Below, one piece after another: positions 33,829 to 42,462 of a stretch of DNA of 50,758 bases. The first letter of the stretch is position 1; each line of letters starts with the position of its first letter. A program made the position numbers and the translations under genes. The notes below the pieces were generated by a model. It did not search any database and was not told the origin of the DNA. It saw nothing but the letters and a program-made list of their open reading frames with translations. Location: contig CAMDPO010000015.1 in assembly GCA_945904955.1 (NCBI GenBank), positions 1 to 50,758 of the forward strand. Direction: 5' to 3'. Origin of the DNA: Rhizobium sp. Q54 (GTDB taxonomy: Bacteria; Pseudomonadota; Alphaproteobacteria; UBA2966; CAIVPW01).

Positions 33829-33963
33829 GGATCGGCACTGCGATCGCGGTACCGAGCTCCGCATGTAGTCGACGACGCTGCGCGCGCGGGGCGCTACACC
33901 AAGGTTACCGTCAACGCCGCGCACGCCGTCTTCGGCCGGTGCTATGCTTCGGGCGGTCCACGC

Positions 33964-34950
33964 ATGGGAGTCGCCGTGCCGAACCGTACCGTATTCGCCG
34001 CTCTCGCCGTTCTACTGGCAGCACCAGGGTGCGCGTACGCCCAGGTCGCGGCCGAACTCGAAAAGTGCGTGCGCGGCGCGACGGCGGCGCAGATCTACGG
34101 AACCTACGACCTCGCCATCCACCACTGCTCCCAGGTCATCCGCGACGGGCGCGTGCCCGAGGAGATCATGGAGTGGGTGCTGACCCAGCGCGGCACCGCT
34201 TACCAGGGCAAGGGCGCATTGGCGCGCGCGGGCGCCGACCGGGAAACGGCGCAGGCTTTCACGGCGCGCGCCACGGCCGACCTCGCCACCGCGCGCCAGA
34301 TGGCGGTGGTCCGCGAAATGAACGAGATGGAGCAGCGTGTCGCGGCGGTGCAGCGCGCCGCCGATACGGCGACGCGCGCGGTATTGCGGGCACAAATCAT
34401 CCAGGCCGACGCCGACCGCCTGCAGACCCAGGCGGAGCTGGTCGCCGCTCTGTACGAGGAAGCGGCGCTGGCCAATCCGCAGTCGGCCATTGCGTACCTG
34501 TACCGCGGCGTCATGGAGGGTGCGCGGGGCGAGTTCGAAGCGGCGGCGCAAAGCATCACGGCCGCCCTCGCCCTCGATCCGAACATGGCGCTGTCCCACT
34601 ACAACCGCGGTGTCGTCTACCTGCTGCTCGCTCACAACGAACAAGCGCTCACCGATCTGGAAGAGGCGGCGCGGCTGGCGCCGAATCGCGCGGCGACGTT
34701 CTACAACCGCGGCATCGCCCGGGCGCGCGCCGGCGAGATGGTGCCGGCCATCCTCGATTTCACCGAGGCGATCGCGCTGATGCCGAACTACGTCGAGGCG
34801 TTCAACAACCGCGGCTTCGCCTTCGAGGTGCTGGGCGAACGCGAGCGGGCGGAAGCCGACTTCCTCACCGCCTATCGGTTGCAGCCCGAGAATCCGCGCT
34901 TCCGGCGCAAGCTGTTGGACCTCGGCCTCGCCGCGGCACTGACCCAGTAG
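33964..34950 (+). CDS. Exported tetratricopeptide-repeat protein
   Basis: A 328-residue periplasmic protein. After an N-terminal signal peptide ending near AYAQ (residue 27), it has a first region with paired cysteines (EKCVRGATAAQIYGTYDLAIHHCSQVI), a long coiled-coil helix (about 100-150) and then four TPR-like units, with clear TPR helices AIAYLYRGVMEGARGEFEAA, ALSHYNRGVVYLLLAHNEQA and ATFYNRGIARARAGEMVPA. It probably serves as a scaffold for envelope complexes. Its stop is adjacent to the convergent kinase stop. Confidence 0.8.
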   Translation: MGVAVPNRTVFAALAVLLAAPGCAYAQVAAELEKCVRGATAAQIYGTYDLAIHHCSQVIRDGRVPEEIMEWVLTQRGTAYQGKGALARAGADRETAQAFTARATADLATARQMAVVREMNEMEQRVAAVQRAADTATRAVLRAQIIQADADRLQTQAELVAALYEEAALANPQSAIAYLYRGVMEGARGEFEAAAQSITAALALDPNMALSHYNRGVVYLLLAHNEQALTDLEEAARLAPNRAATFYNRGIARARAGEMVPAILDFTEAIALMPNYVEAFNNRGFAFEVLGERERAEADFLTAYRLQPENPRFRRKLLDLGLAAALTQ

Positions 34951-35499
34951 CTAGCGCAGACGACTGCGCACGGCCGCGAGTCGCGCCGAGCGCGACCCCG
35001 TCGCCACGCAAACCGGCGCCGCGTCCAGCAAGCCGAAGGCGTCGTCCACCAAGATGCGGCCGAGGCACTCGTCCATCGCCACCCGAAGCTCCGGGTCCTC
35101 GTCGGCGGGCACCGTGATCGCGTCGGGCTCGCCGAGCGGCAGATACACGACGAGGTCGAAAAGCGAGCGCGTGTCGCGCACCCACTCCAGCGCCATCTCG
35201 AAGGACTCGGCCTCGTCGCGACCGAGGTCGGCCAGCGCGCGCAGGTACGCAAGGAAGTCGTACGGGCTGCGTTCACAAACGACGCGGTCGTGGCGGCGGA
35301 ATCCCGACCACTGCCCCAGGCCAGCCTCGAGCTGGCGCAGAAAGTCCTCGGCAGAAGGCGCGGCGGAGAACTCCTCGCCCAGTTCCTGCAGAAGGTCGTA
35401 CGGCTCCGGTTCGGCCCGGAATTCGGGATGCGCCTCGACGAAGTCGTCGATGAGCGTCGTCTTCCCCGAGCAGTGAGTGCCGGCGACCGCGATGCGCAT
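34951..35499 (-). CDS. P-loop ATPase/kinase-like protein
   Basis: A 182-residue protein of the small AAA/NadR-like P-loop kinase type. It has a Walker A GTHCSGKTTLI (residues 7-17), then an ERSPYDFLAYLRA catalytic strand (near 76) and a LVVYLPLG strand before the lid. The sequence resembles nucleoside or nicotinamide riboside kinase folds, but the substrate is not identifiable. It starts two bases after the cyclase-like stop, so the two are one operon. Confidence 0.72.
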   Translation of the reverse strand: MRIAVAGTHCSGKTTLIDDFVEAHPEFRAEPEPYDLLQELGEEFSAAPSAEDFLRQLEAGLGQWSGFRRHDRVVCERSPYDFLAYLRALADLGRDEAESFEMALEWVRDTRSLFDLVVYLPLGEPDAITVPADEDPELRVAMDECLGRILVDDAFGLLDAAPVCVATGSRSARLAAVRSRLR

Positions 35500-35501
35500 G
35501 G

Positions 35502-36071
35502 CTACCAGCGCGCGGTGTTCTGGCCGGCGCTCTTGCCAGCGCCTTCGAGCAGGCCGGCAGCAGCGTCGAGATGGTAGATCGCCGGCGGCTTGTGCTTGCG
35601 CCAGGGCGAACGCGCATCGCTCGGGAGCGCGCGGTAGACGGGCTCGCTTACACGAACGCCGGGACCCCTGCCGAGCAGGAAGGTCTGGTTGACGCCGCGG
35701 CCGAGGATGTCGCGCATGCGCTTCGACGGCCCGCCGAACTCACCCTCAACTACCGTGCTGATGTGGAGGTTGGCGCCCAGCGACATTGGCATGCCGTGGC
35801 GGGCGGCGAGTTCGCTGACTCGCCCCTGCAGCGCGAGGACCGCGGCGACGGCGTCCGGTGCTTGCTCCCGGGCGAACACCGCGAGGCACGCGTCGCCGAT
35901 GAACTTGATGACGGTTCCCCCCTTCGCCGTCAGCACCTCGTCGCACGCGGAGTAGAAGTGCTGCAGCCACGCCGCGATCTCTTCATCGCTATGGGTCTGG
36001 AATGTCTTGGTGAAGCCGGCGAGATCGATAAGGACGATCAGCCGTTCCGTCTCGACGAAAGTCGAGGACAT
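35502..36071 (-). CDS. Class III adenylate/guanylate cyclase-like protein lacking the catalytic arginine
   Basis: A 189-residue stand-alone cyclase domain. The two metal-binding Asp residues are present: Asp16 (LIVLIDLAGFT) and Asp60 (VIKFIGDACLAVF), with Lys56 in the usual adenine-specifying position. The transition-state pair is usually Asn-x3-Arg; here Asn128 (GRGVNQTFLLGRG) is kept, but position 132 is Leu, and Arg135 is displaced. So it may be weakly active or only a binding domain. The start at 36071 has AGGAG eight bases upstream. It is co-transcribed with the kinase-like gene. Confidence 0.78.
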   Translation of the reverse strand: MSSTFVETERLIVLIDLAGFTKTFQTHSDEEIAAWLQHFYSACDEVLTAKGGTVIKFIGDACLAVFAREQAPDAVAAVLALQGRVSELAARHGMPMSLGANLHISTVVEGEFGGPSKRMRDILGRGVNQTFLLGRGPGVRVSEPVYRALPSDARSPWRKHKPPAIYHLDAAAGLLEGAGKSAGQNTARW

Positions 36072-36124
36072 GAGTCGTCTCCTGTGCCTGATGCCTGAAA
36101 GGTGCGGGGGTTGCTCCCGCTGGT

Positions 36125-36184
36125 CCCCCGTCGGGGGATACCATGGCGCCCAGTGTACCCCTCTCCCGCGTTGCGGGAGAGGGG
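36125..36184. repeat. GC-rich intergenic palindromes between btuB and the cyclase gene
   Basis: CCCCC-GTC-GGGGG lies at 36125-36137 and CCCCTCTCCCGC-GTT-GCGGGAGAGGGG (12-bp arms) at 36158-36184, 11 bases after the btuB stop. The second is related to the palindromes near 12170-12220. They may act as terminator or mRNA-end structure, or be repeated elements. Confidence 0.65.
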
Positions 36185-36195
36185 GCACAGGTTGG

Positions 36196-38235
36196 CTAGA
36201 AGCGGAGACCCGCCTCCAGCTTCCAGCTGCGGCCAGGCAGCGGATAGGCGTTGTAGGTGGTCACCGTGGTCGAGCTGCGTACCGCGTAGTTGTAGTACGA
36301 CACATCGAGCAGGTTATTGAGCTGTGCGCCCAGCGTCCACGCGCCCTGGCGCGTCGACAGCTTCAAGTCGACGAGAGCGTGGCCCGGGATCCTGGCGCCC
36401 CGCGCATCGTCGTCGTTCTCCATGCGGCGCGGGCCGACGGCGGTCATTGCCGTCACCAGCGTCCACGCAGGCCGGAACTCCCAGCGTAGCGCTGCACTGC
36501 CCGTCCACCTGGAAACGAGCGGCAGGTCGTTGCCGGAATTGATCCCCTCACGGAACACCGCGCGGGTATAGGCGGCGCCGAGATCGAGGAACAACGTACG
36601 CGAGAGCGCCAAATCAGCGCCCGCCTCAACTCCGCGACGCTGCGTCGGCTCGAGGTTATCGTTCAGGAAGGTGTCGACGTTGAAGTGAATCTCGTTTTCG
36701 AGATTCATCACGTACGCGCTGACGCGCAGGTTCGCCGTGCCGGCGCGCCACCGCGTGCCGACCTCGACGTCCCACGACGTCTGTGTGCTGAGGGCGAACG
36801 AACTGTAGTCCGCGCTCGCGGCCACCCGTTCGTCGACCGTCGGCGTACGGAACGCGCGGCCGAGGCGGCCGAACACGACCGGGCCGCCGGCCAGGGTGTG
36901 GTCGAAGCCGAGGTGCCCGGCCCACTGGTACTCGTTGAATCGCGCCGACTCACGATGTCCATCGAACGGATCGCCGCCGAAGTCGATGGTCGCGTCGGGG
37001 TTGAGGATGTCGCCACCGATAAACTGGATGCCCTGCAAGCGCAATCCACTCGACACGATCGTCGACGCATCGATCGGCCGGTCGCCCTGGCCGTAGACGC
37101 CGAGGCTGTGCTGCTTGAGGTCGTAGCGATGGATGAAGATGTGCGGATCCTCACCCCGGCTCAGCTGGTTGTAGTCGGAGTAGTAGTAGTCGAGGCCGAG
37201 GATACCGCGCGGCGAGCGGCCGTCGGGCTCCCAGCGGACGCGCGGCGTGAAGGAGTACGTCGCCAGGCGCGTGTTGGTGGTGGCGTCGAAGGCCGGCCCG
37301 AACGGGCTGATGACGACCGAGTCCTGCTGCTTGAGGCGGAAGCCACCGTCCACCACCAGCTCTTGCCCGCCCGCGAGGGTGCGCGAGAAGCCGAGGGTAG
37401 TGCGGACACCCGCTTGGTCCACGAAATCCGTGGGTGTCGCCGCGCCCTGTGGATCGGTGGCAAGGCGGTTCTCGTTGTCCGTCGGTGCGACGCGCCGGGC
37501 GCCGGGAAGTCCCAGGTGCTGGGAGTCCGTGGCGAACGTGCCATACCACTCGCGGCCCACGCCGAAGCGGCGCGCCTCGAGGTTGACGCCCTTCTGCTCC
37601 AGCGCGTTGTTGCGGCGCCAGCCGTCCGAGTAGGTCGCATTGCCGTCGAGGCCGAGGCTCCAGTCGCGCGTGGTGCGCGCGACGGATGCGGCGCCCTCGC
37701 GCAGGCCGAACGATCCCGCACCCACGCGCACCGAGTTGCCGTACAGGCCGGTGCCCGGACGCGCGATGATGTTCACCGCGCCACCCACGGCGCCGTCGCC
37801 ATACAGGACCGCCGCCGAGTTGCCGCGCAGGATCTCGATACGGCGGATGGCATCGGGCGGGATGTTGATGAACTCGACGCCCGCGTTGTCGATGTCGTTA
37901 AGGCGGCGGCCGTTGAGCAGAGTCAGCGTGTTCTGCGTCGCGGTGACGCCGAAGCCGCGCAGGTCGATGTAGGCGCGTGCGCCCGGTCCCCCGAACAAAT
38001 CGCGATACTGGACGCCCGGCTCTTGGGCGATCAGTGCCGGCAACGACTGGATTGGCGAGCGCGCCACCTCGGTGGTGTCGATCACCGTCGCGGCGACGCC
38101 CGGCGTGCCGGCGTCAATGTTGGGACGAGTGACAGTGAGCGCGAGCGGCGCGCGGGTCTCGCCGTTAGCTTGCGCGAGGGCGCTGCCCGCCGCGAAGACG
38201 AGCGGCAGTACGAGGTATGTGGAACGAATTTGCAT
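36196..38235 (-). CDS. btuB: TonB-dependent outer-membrane receptor, probably vitamin B12 (BtuB-like)
   Basis: A 679-residue receptor that imports a large ligand across the outer membrane using TonB energy. The signal peptide (residues 1-22, ending ALAQ) is followed by a plug domain with PLALTVTRPNID, PGVQYRDLFGGPGARAYIDL and RRIEILRGNSAAVLYGDGAVGGAVNI, then 22-strand barrel repeats up to a C-terminal Phe (LEAGLRF). The B12 assignment rests on the cobalamin riboswitch about 200 bases upstream, not on the receptor sequence alone. The start at 38235 has GAGGAA upstream. No btuCDF or cobalamin-synthesis gene is visible. Confidence 0.85.
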   Translation of the reverse strand: MQIRSTYLVLPLVFAAGSALAQANGETRAPLALTVTRPNIDAGTPGVAATVIDTTEVARSPIQSLPALIAQEPGVQYRDLFGGPGARAYIDLRGFGVTATQNTLTLLNGRRLNDIDNAGVEFINIPPDAIRRIEILRGNSAAVLYGDGAVGGAVNIIARPGTGLYGNSVRVGAGSFGLREGAASVARTTRDWSLGLDGNATYSDGWRRNNALEQKGVNLEARRFGVGREWYGTFATDSQHLGLPGARRVAPTDNENRLATDPQGAATPTDFVDQAGVRTTLGFSRTLAGGQELVVDGGFRLKQQDSVVISPFGPAFDATTNTRLATYSFTPRVRWEPDGRSPRGILGLDYYYSDYNQLSRGEDPHIFIHRYDLKQHSLGVYGQGDRPIDASTIVSSGLRLQGIQFIGGDILNPDATIDFGGDPFDGHRESARFNEYQWAGHLGFDHTLAGGPVVFGRLGRAFRTPTVDERVAASADYSSFALSTQTSWDVEVGTRWRAGTANLRVSAYVMNLENEIHFNVDTFLNDNLEPTQRRGVEAGADLALSRTLFLDLGAAYTRAVFREGINSGNDLPLVSRWTGSAALRWEFRPAWTLVTAMTAVGPRRMENDDDARGARIPGHALVDLKLSTRQGAWTLGAQLNNLLDVSYYNYAVRSSTTVTTYNAYPLPGRSWKLEAGLRF

Positions 38236-38381
38236 GGTCGGATTCCTCTGGTTGGTGAACAGAAGAGTCCGCACGCAGAGGTTCGCGACGGCGCAGTTGC
38301 CTGCACCTTCGGCATGATCGACACGACGTCATAGCAGAACGAGGATTGCGCCCCATTCCGGACCTCCCGCACGGCACCCAT

Positions 38382-38443
38382 GCGTCACCACGCACGGAGG
38401 AGTCCGGATTCTCGAGCACCCCGCTCGGAGAATAGGGTGACGC
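38382..38443 (-). promoter_or_regulatory. Nested hairpins after the cobalamin aptamer (possible expression platform)
   Basis: GCGTCACC and GGTGACGC (38382-38389 with 38436-38443) form a perfect 8-bp pair. Inside lies a second hairpin ATTCTCGAGC with GCTC-G-GAGAAT (38408-38433, one bulge). The pair sits six bases downstream of the aptamer on the btuB transcript. No T-tract follows, so translation control or Rho access is more likely than intrinsic termination. Confidence 0.55.
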
Positions 38444-38448
38444 TGCGG

Positions 38449-38635
38449 CGGCAGGTCTCCTGGCTCGCGGGTCGCCGCCGGCGCCGGTCTTCCCAGGGTG
38501 AGCACCCCAGTGACCCGATGGCACAAGCTCGCCGCTTACAGTTGCGGGGGCAGCCGCGGATCGGTGGCGCCTTGCTGATGAGCAAGGTCGGGCCACCTAC
38601 CGCAGTTCCCTTTTGCTTCCCCGAAGGGAACCGTC
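38449..38635 (-). promoter_or_regulatory. Cobalamin (AdoCbl) riboswitch
   Basis: The minus strand carries the class signature. A 5' element GGTTCCC and AAAAGGGAA comes first, then the B12 box with GCTGCCCCCGCAACTGTAAG (38531-38559 region), then a peripheral GCCATCGGGTCACTGGG arm, and the closing GCCAGGAGACCTGCC near 38449-38463. It reads towards the TonB receptor, so it should shut that gene off when adenosylcobalamin is abundant. The ends are approximate. Confidence 0.93.
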
Positions 38636-38727
38636 GCGGCGATCACCCTAAGCCACGCAGCGTGGGCTTGGCAACGCGGATGGGATGCGGCGGTTCGTAG
38701 CGCGCGAATCGCGGTGGCGGCGGCTCG

Positions 38728-39459
38728 CTAGCGGACGGGATTCTCGGGGCCGCGGCCGCGGAACTGGTCGATGAACGCCGCGGCGGCAGCGGGATCGAAT
38801 TCGTTGAGACGCAGCACCTTCTGCCACGCGGTGAGGACTACGCCGCCGCCGAGGTTGGCTCTCGGCACGACGACGATGCCGTCCCACATGCCACGATACA
38901 TGTTCGACCACACGGTGAGCAGGCGAACCCCGTCGGCGTTGGGCCGATCGATGTAGATGACGATATGGCCGTGCTCGAGGGAGTGCACGAGCGCCTCATT
39001 GGGCGGCGCCTGGGCGTACCTGCCCGGGTCCGCCCACACCGGCCAGTGGTCGCCGGCCACAGGCGGATCGGTGCGGTAGCGCAAAGGCGTGCCTACCGGT
39101 TGGTGGTTCTGGCCGTCGTTCGGGAAGGTCTCGACCCGAGTCAGCGCCCCTTGTCCCGCTGCCACGAGGCGGCCGAACTCGGCCGGCGGCGATTCCTGCG
39201 GCGCGGCGGCGGCCGCTGGGGGAGTTGCCTGGGCGATCGGCGGGGCGGGTGCCGGAGTCAGGGTCGTCGGCGCTTGCGGTGCAGCGGCTGCCTGGACGGG
39301 CGGTCCTGGCGCGACAGCGGTCGGCGGCTGAATCGTCGGCACAGGGTCCGCCGTCGTCAGCACCGGCGGGTTCGGAACATCCGGCGCCGGCCGCAGCAGC
39401 ACGACGGCGATCACCGCGACCGCCGCTGCGGCTCCGAGCCCGATCAGGATTGCACGCAT
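38728..39459 (-). CDS. Membrane-anchored DUF3105 protein
   Basis: A 243-residue protein with one N-terminal membrane helix (AILIGLGAAAAVAVIAVVLL), a Pro/Ala-rich linker (about 25-90) and a C-terminal DUF3105 domain: YRTDPPVAGDHWPVWADPGRY (near 132), PPNEALVHSLEHGHIVIYI (near 155) and GVVLTAWQKVLRL. The conserved His and Glu residues in VHSLEHGH suggest a metal site. It lies upstream of the riboswitch and btuB on the same strand, but is separate. It acts outside the inner membrane, and its function is unknown. Confidence 0.78.
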   Translation of the reverse strand: MRAILIGLGAAAAVAVIAVVLLRPAPDVPNPPVLTTADPVPTIQPPTAVAPGPPVQAAAAPQAPTTLTPAPAPPIAQATPPAAAAAPQESPPAEFGRLVAAGQGALTRVETFPNDGQNHQPVGTPLRYRTDPPVAGDHWPVWADPGRYAQAPPNEALVHSLEHGHIVIYIDRPNADGVRLLTVWSNMYRGMWDGIVVVPRANLGGGVVLTAWQKVLRLNEFDPAAAAAFIDQFRGRGPENPVR

Positions 39460-39513
39460 TGCAGAAGCCCCCGGTCGATGAGAGATAGGCTGGCGATCTC
39501 CACTGCCGCGATC

Positions 39514-40251
39514 CTACGGGTAGGCGCAGGCCAAAGCAGTAACGTTTACGAAAGACCGATCGCCTGGCACCGCCGTGAAGCGATGGATCGTGTCGCCGGC
39601 AACCACCGAATAGTACAGCGGCATCTTGCCCGTGATTTCCTGCTGGGTGCCGCCGCCGATGCGGTTGAAAGTGAGGGTGATCGGCTGTGACGGGTCGTAC
39701 CAGGACTGCGGACGGTTCTGCGCGTCATTCTCGGACACGCCCGTGCCAGTGACCGTGATGGCACCGTTGGCAAAGCCGGCCACGTCGTTGCCGGCCGCTG
39801 TGGTCAGCGGCGTGCGCAAGATGAAGCGGCGGGTCACCGGCTCACCCGTGCAGCGCCACTGCGACGTGGCGGCGCGGATCACCTCGGCGAGGCGGTCGGT
39901 GGGCACGCCGTCGGCGCGCCGGGCCCGCACCAATTCGACGATGCGGCCGGTCTCGGCATCGGGCACGTCACGGCGATACTGCGCCGCGAGTTCGGCGGTG
40001 CGCACCTGCTCGGCTTCCAGGGCGCCGCGCAAGCCGGCGTTCTGCTCCTCAAGGCCCTCGGCCCGCTCGGTGAGCGTGACGACCTCCGTGCGCAGGCGCG
40101 CCTCTTCCTGGCGCGCCAGCGACGAGCCGGTGCGATAGGACCAGGCGCCGATCGCCACCAGCAGGGCGAGCGCCATCACCCACCCGACAATGCGGGCAGC
40201 GCTCGGCCCGCGCTTCTTTCGTCCGCCGTAGAGGCTATTTCCGAGAGTCAT
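39514..40251 (-). CDS. Membrane-anchored coiled-coil hypothetical protein
   Basis: A 245-residue protein. Residues 20-38 are a membrane helix (ARIVGWVMALALLVAIGAW) after a basic cytoplasmic start, followed by a coiled coil (about 45-95) and a periplasmic domain of mostly short strands (about 125-245), which contains Cys near residue 134 (WRCTGEP) and near the C-terminus (ALACAYP). I do not recognise a family. It could be an envelope-associated structural or regulatory protein. It shares its strand with the DUF3105 gene but is separated by 54 bases and is divergent from nudF. Confidence 0.62.
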   Translation of the reverse strand: MTLGNSLYGGRKKRGPSAARIVGWVMALALLVAIGAWSYRTGSSLARQEEARLRTEVVTLTERAEGLEEQNAGLRGALEAEQVRTAELAAQYRRDVPDAETGRIVELVRARRADGVPTDRLAEVIRAATSQWRCTGEPVTRRFILRTPLTTAAGNDVAGFANGAITVTGTGVSENDAQNRPQSWYDPSQPITLTFNRIGGGTQQEITGKMPLYYSVVAGDTIHRFTAVPGDRSFVNVTALACAYP

Positions 40252-40468
40252 CTATGTGGCGGGGCCCGCCGCCTCCCAAAGGGCACCCTAGCCCAAAGCA
40301 TCGGCGGCGCGGAAGCGTCCCCGAGGAATCCCTTGGCCCGCTACGTACAAGGCAATTCTGACGGAAGCGGGACGGATGTGAGCGGCCTTGGCGCGGACAG
40401 CGCCGTCCGAACTTACCTTGACGCTGGGCGGACCCGCCCGTAAACGGCGGGGTCATTTTGGAGGCCGC

Positions 40469-41074
40469 ATGCATACGCGCAAGGACGTCGAGCTCCTGTC
40501 CAAGGAGCGCCTCTACCACGGCCGCTACAAGTTCGACCGCTACCGCATGCGCTACCGCACCTATTCCGGTGCCTGGAGCAAGGACGTCGAGCGCGAAATC
40601 CTCGACCGCGGGAATACGGTCTCGCTGCTGCCCTACGATCCGGTCCTGGACATGGTCGTGCTGATCGAGCAGTTTCGGCCGGGCGCGTTCATCGCCGGCG
40701 ATCCACACCCGTGGCTGTGGGAGATCGTCGCCGGGGTCATCGAGGAGGGCGAGCAACCACTCGACGTTGCAGCACGCGAATGCGAGGAGGAGACGGGCCT
40801 GAAGGCCACCACCCTCAAGCCGATCCGTGAATACTACTGCTCGCCGGGTGCAATCCTCGAATTCAACCGGATGTATGTCGGCCGTGTCGACGCCTCAACG
40901 GCCGGCGGCCTGCATGGGTTGCAGGACGAAGGCGAGGACATCCGCGTATTCGCGGTTCCGGCCGCCGAAGCATTCGCGGCGGTGGACCAGGGCAGGTTCC
41001 GCACCGCGCCGGCGCTGATCGGGCTGTCGTGGCTCAAGGAAAAGCGCGACGAGCTCCGCCGCGAATGGCGCTAG
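40469..41074 (+). CDS. nudF: Nudix ADP-ribose pyrophosphatase
   Basis: Hydrolyses ADP-ribose and related nucleoside diphosphate sugars in the cytoplasm. The 201-residue protein contains a full Nudix box GVIEEGEQPLDVAARECEEE (residues 89-108, continuing TGL), and a typical NudF start ERLYHGRYKFDRYRMRY (near 14-30). The start has GGAGG five bases upstream. It is followed after about 140 bases by cysK on the same strand; a functional link is not evident. Confidence 0.93.
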   Translation: MHTRKDVELLSKERLYHGRYKFDRYRMRYRTYSGAWSKDVEREILDRGNTVSLLPYDPVLDMVVLIEQFRPGAFIAGDPHPWLWEIVAGVIEEGEQPLDVAARECEEETGLKATTLKPIREYYCSPGAILEFNRMYVGRVDASTAGGLHGLQDEGEDIRVFAVPAAEAFAAVDQGRFRTAPALIGLSWLKEKRDELRREWR

Positions 41075-41211
41075 GCGAGCTGGGCGTCGGTCGGGGTTTC
41101 TTGAACGCCTCCAGTCCCAAGGCTACAGTCGCAGACCCATTGTCTTTGAGCGACCGAGCCACCGGCGCTCCCAGGGCGCCGCTCGCCAGCGGCGCCGGAA
41201 GCGCGACGCTC

Positions 41212-42213
41212 ATGGACCTACGCAGCAACTTCTGCGACCTCATCGGCAACACGCCGTTGATCAAGCTGCGCCGCCTGTCCGAGCAGACCGGCTGCACCAT
41301 CCTGGGCAAGGCCGAGTTCATGAACCCGGCCGGGTCGGTGAAAGACCGGCCGGCTCTGCAGATCGTCCGCGAGGCGGAAGCCGCCGGCAAGCTGCGGCCG
41401 GGCGGCGTCATCGTTGAGGGCACGGCGGGCAACACCGGCATCGGCCTCGCCCACGTCGGGCGCGCCCTCGGCTATCGCGCCGTGATCGTCATCCCCGAGA
41501 CCCAGAGCAAGGAAAAGAAAGACCTCATTCGCCTGGGCGGCGCCGAGCTACGCGAGGTACCAGCGGTGCCGGCGTCGGACCCCAATCATTACGTCAAGAT
41601 TTCCGGGCGTCTTGCCGAGGAGCTGGCGGCCACGGAGCCGAACGGCGCGGTGTGGGCGAACCAGTTCGACAACCTCGCCAACCGCCGCTCGCACTATCAA
41701 ACCACCGGGCCGGAAATCTGGGAGCAGACGGGCGGCAAGGTCGACGCGTTCATCTGCTCGGCGGGCACCGGTGGCACCCTGGCCGGCATCGGCATGTTCC
41801 TCAAGGAGCAGAATCCGGATCTGGTCGTGGCACTGGCCGATCCGTTCGGCGCGGCGCTGTACCACTACTACCGCTATGGCACGCTCAAGGCCGAGGGCTC
41901 GTCGATCACCGAAGGCATCGGGCAGAGCCGCATCACCGCGAACCTCGAAGGCGCACCGGTGGACTTCGCCTATCAGGTCGCGGACGAAGATGCTTTGCGC
42001 GTCCTGTTCGACTTGGTGCAGGAAGAAGGCCTGTGCCTCGGCGGCTCGTCGGGCGTGAACCTGGTCGGCGCGCGCCTGCTGGCGCGCGAGCTTGGACCGG
42101 GCCACACCATCGTGACGATCCTGGCCGACCTCGGCGTGCGCTACCAAAGCAAATTGTTCAATCCGGCGTTCCTGCGTGAGAAGAACCTGCCAACGCCCCC
42201 CTGGTTGTCGTGA
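41212..42213 (+). CDS. cysK: Cysteine synthase A (O-acetylserine sulfhydrylase)
   Basis: PLP enzyme that makes cysteine from O-acetylserine and sulfide. The 333-residue protein carries the PLP lysine, Lys44 (PAGSVKDRPAL), a substrate-binding GTAGNTGIGLAHV, and the glycine loop GTGGTLAG. The start (MDLRSNFCDL) is chosen from the family N-terminus, as the frame is open for 61 more codons. It heads a cluster with the small membrane gene, sseA and metC, all on the same strand, pointing to sulfur amino-acid turnover. A cystathionine beta-synthase role is a less likely alternative. Confidence 0.93.
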   Translation: MDLRSNFCDLIGNTPLIKLRRLSEQTGCTILGKAEFMNPAGSVKDRPALQIVREAEAAGKLRPGGVIVEGTAGNTGIGLAHVGRALGYRAVIVIPETQSKEKKDLIRLGGAELREVPAVPASDPNHYVKISGRLAEELAATEPNGAVWANQFDNLANRRSHYQTTGPEIWEQTGGKVDAFICSAGTGGTLAGIGMFLKEQNPDLVVALADPFGAALYHYYRYGTLKAEGSSITEGIGQSRITANLEGAPVDFAYQVADEDALRVLFDLVQEEGLCLGGSSGVNLVGARLLARELGPGHTIVTILADLGVRYQSKLFNPAFLREKNLPTPPWLS

Positions 42214-42221
42214 GGAGTCCA

Positions 42222-42458
42222 ATGGTCGATCGTGCGCCGGGCGTCATGGGTATCCCCGGTCTTACTGCGTGGCGCGTGACGTTCCTGGTGTACGCGCTCG
42301 GCTATCTGATCTGGGTGGCACGCGCGATGTACTGGGGCGCGCAGAACGACGTCGAGAATTTCTGGGGCTTCGTGCTCTGGCATGTCTTCCTATACGGCCC
42401 GATGTGGCCGTTGATGCTTGTCTCCCGCATCACCGGCATGGTGATCAGTACCGTCTAG
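42222..42458 (+). CDS. Small membrane protein of 78 residues in the sulfur cluster
   Basis: Family not recognised. It has two hydrophobic stretches (LTAWRVTFLVYALGYLIW and FVLWHVFLYGPMWPLMLV), so it is probably a two-helix inner-membrane protein. The start ATG 42222 has GAGGAG five bases upstream; GTG 42210 would add four residues. It lies nine bases after cysK and five before sseA on the same strand, so it belongs to the operon. It could be a membrane partner of the sulfur pathway, but this is inferred only from position. Confidence 0.72.
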   Translation: MVDRAPGVMGIPGLTAWRVTFLVYALGYLIWVARAMYWGAQNDVENFWGFVLWHVFLYGPMWPLMLVSRITGMVISTV

Positions 42459-42462
42459 CCGG

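Noticed and set aside
41075-41211. A SAM riboswitch or other leader element before cysK
   Set aside because: The 137-base gap has a GC-rich inverted stretch near 41165-41205 but nothing that resembles a SAM-II or other known sulfur riboswitch.
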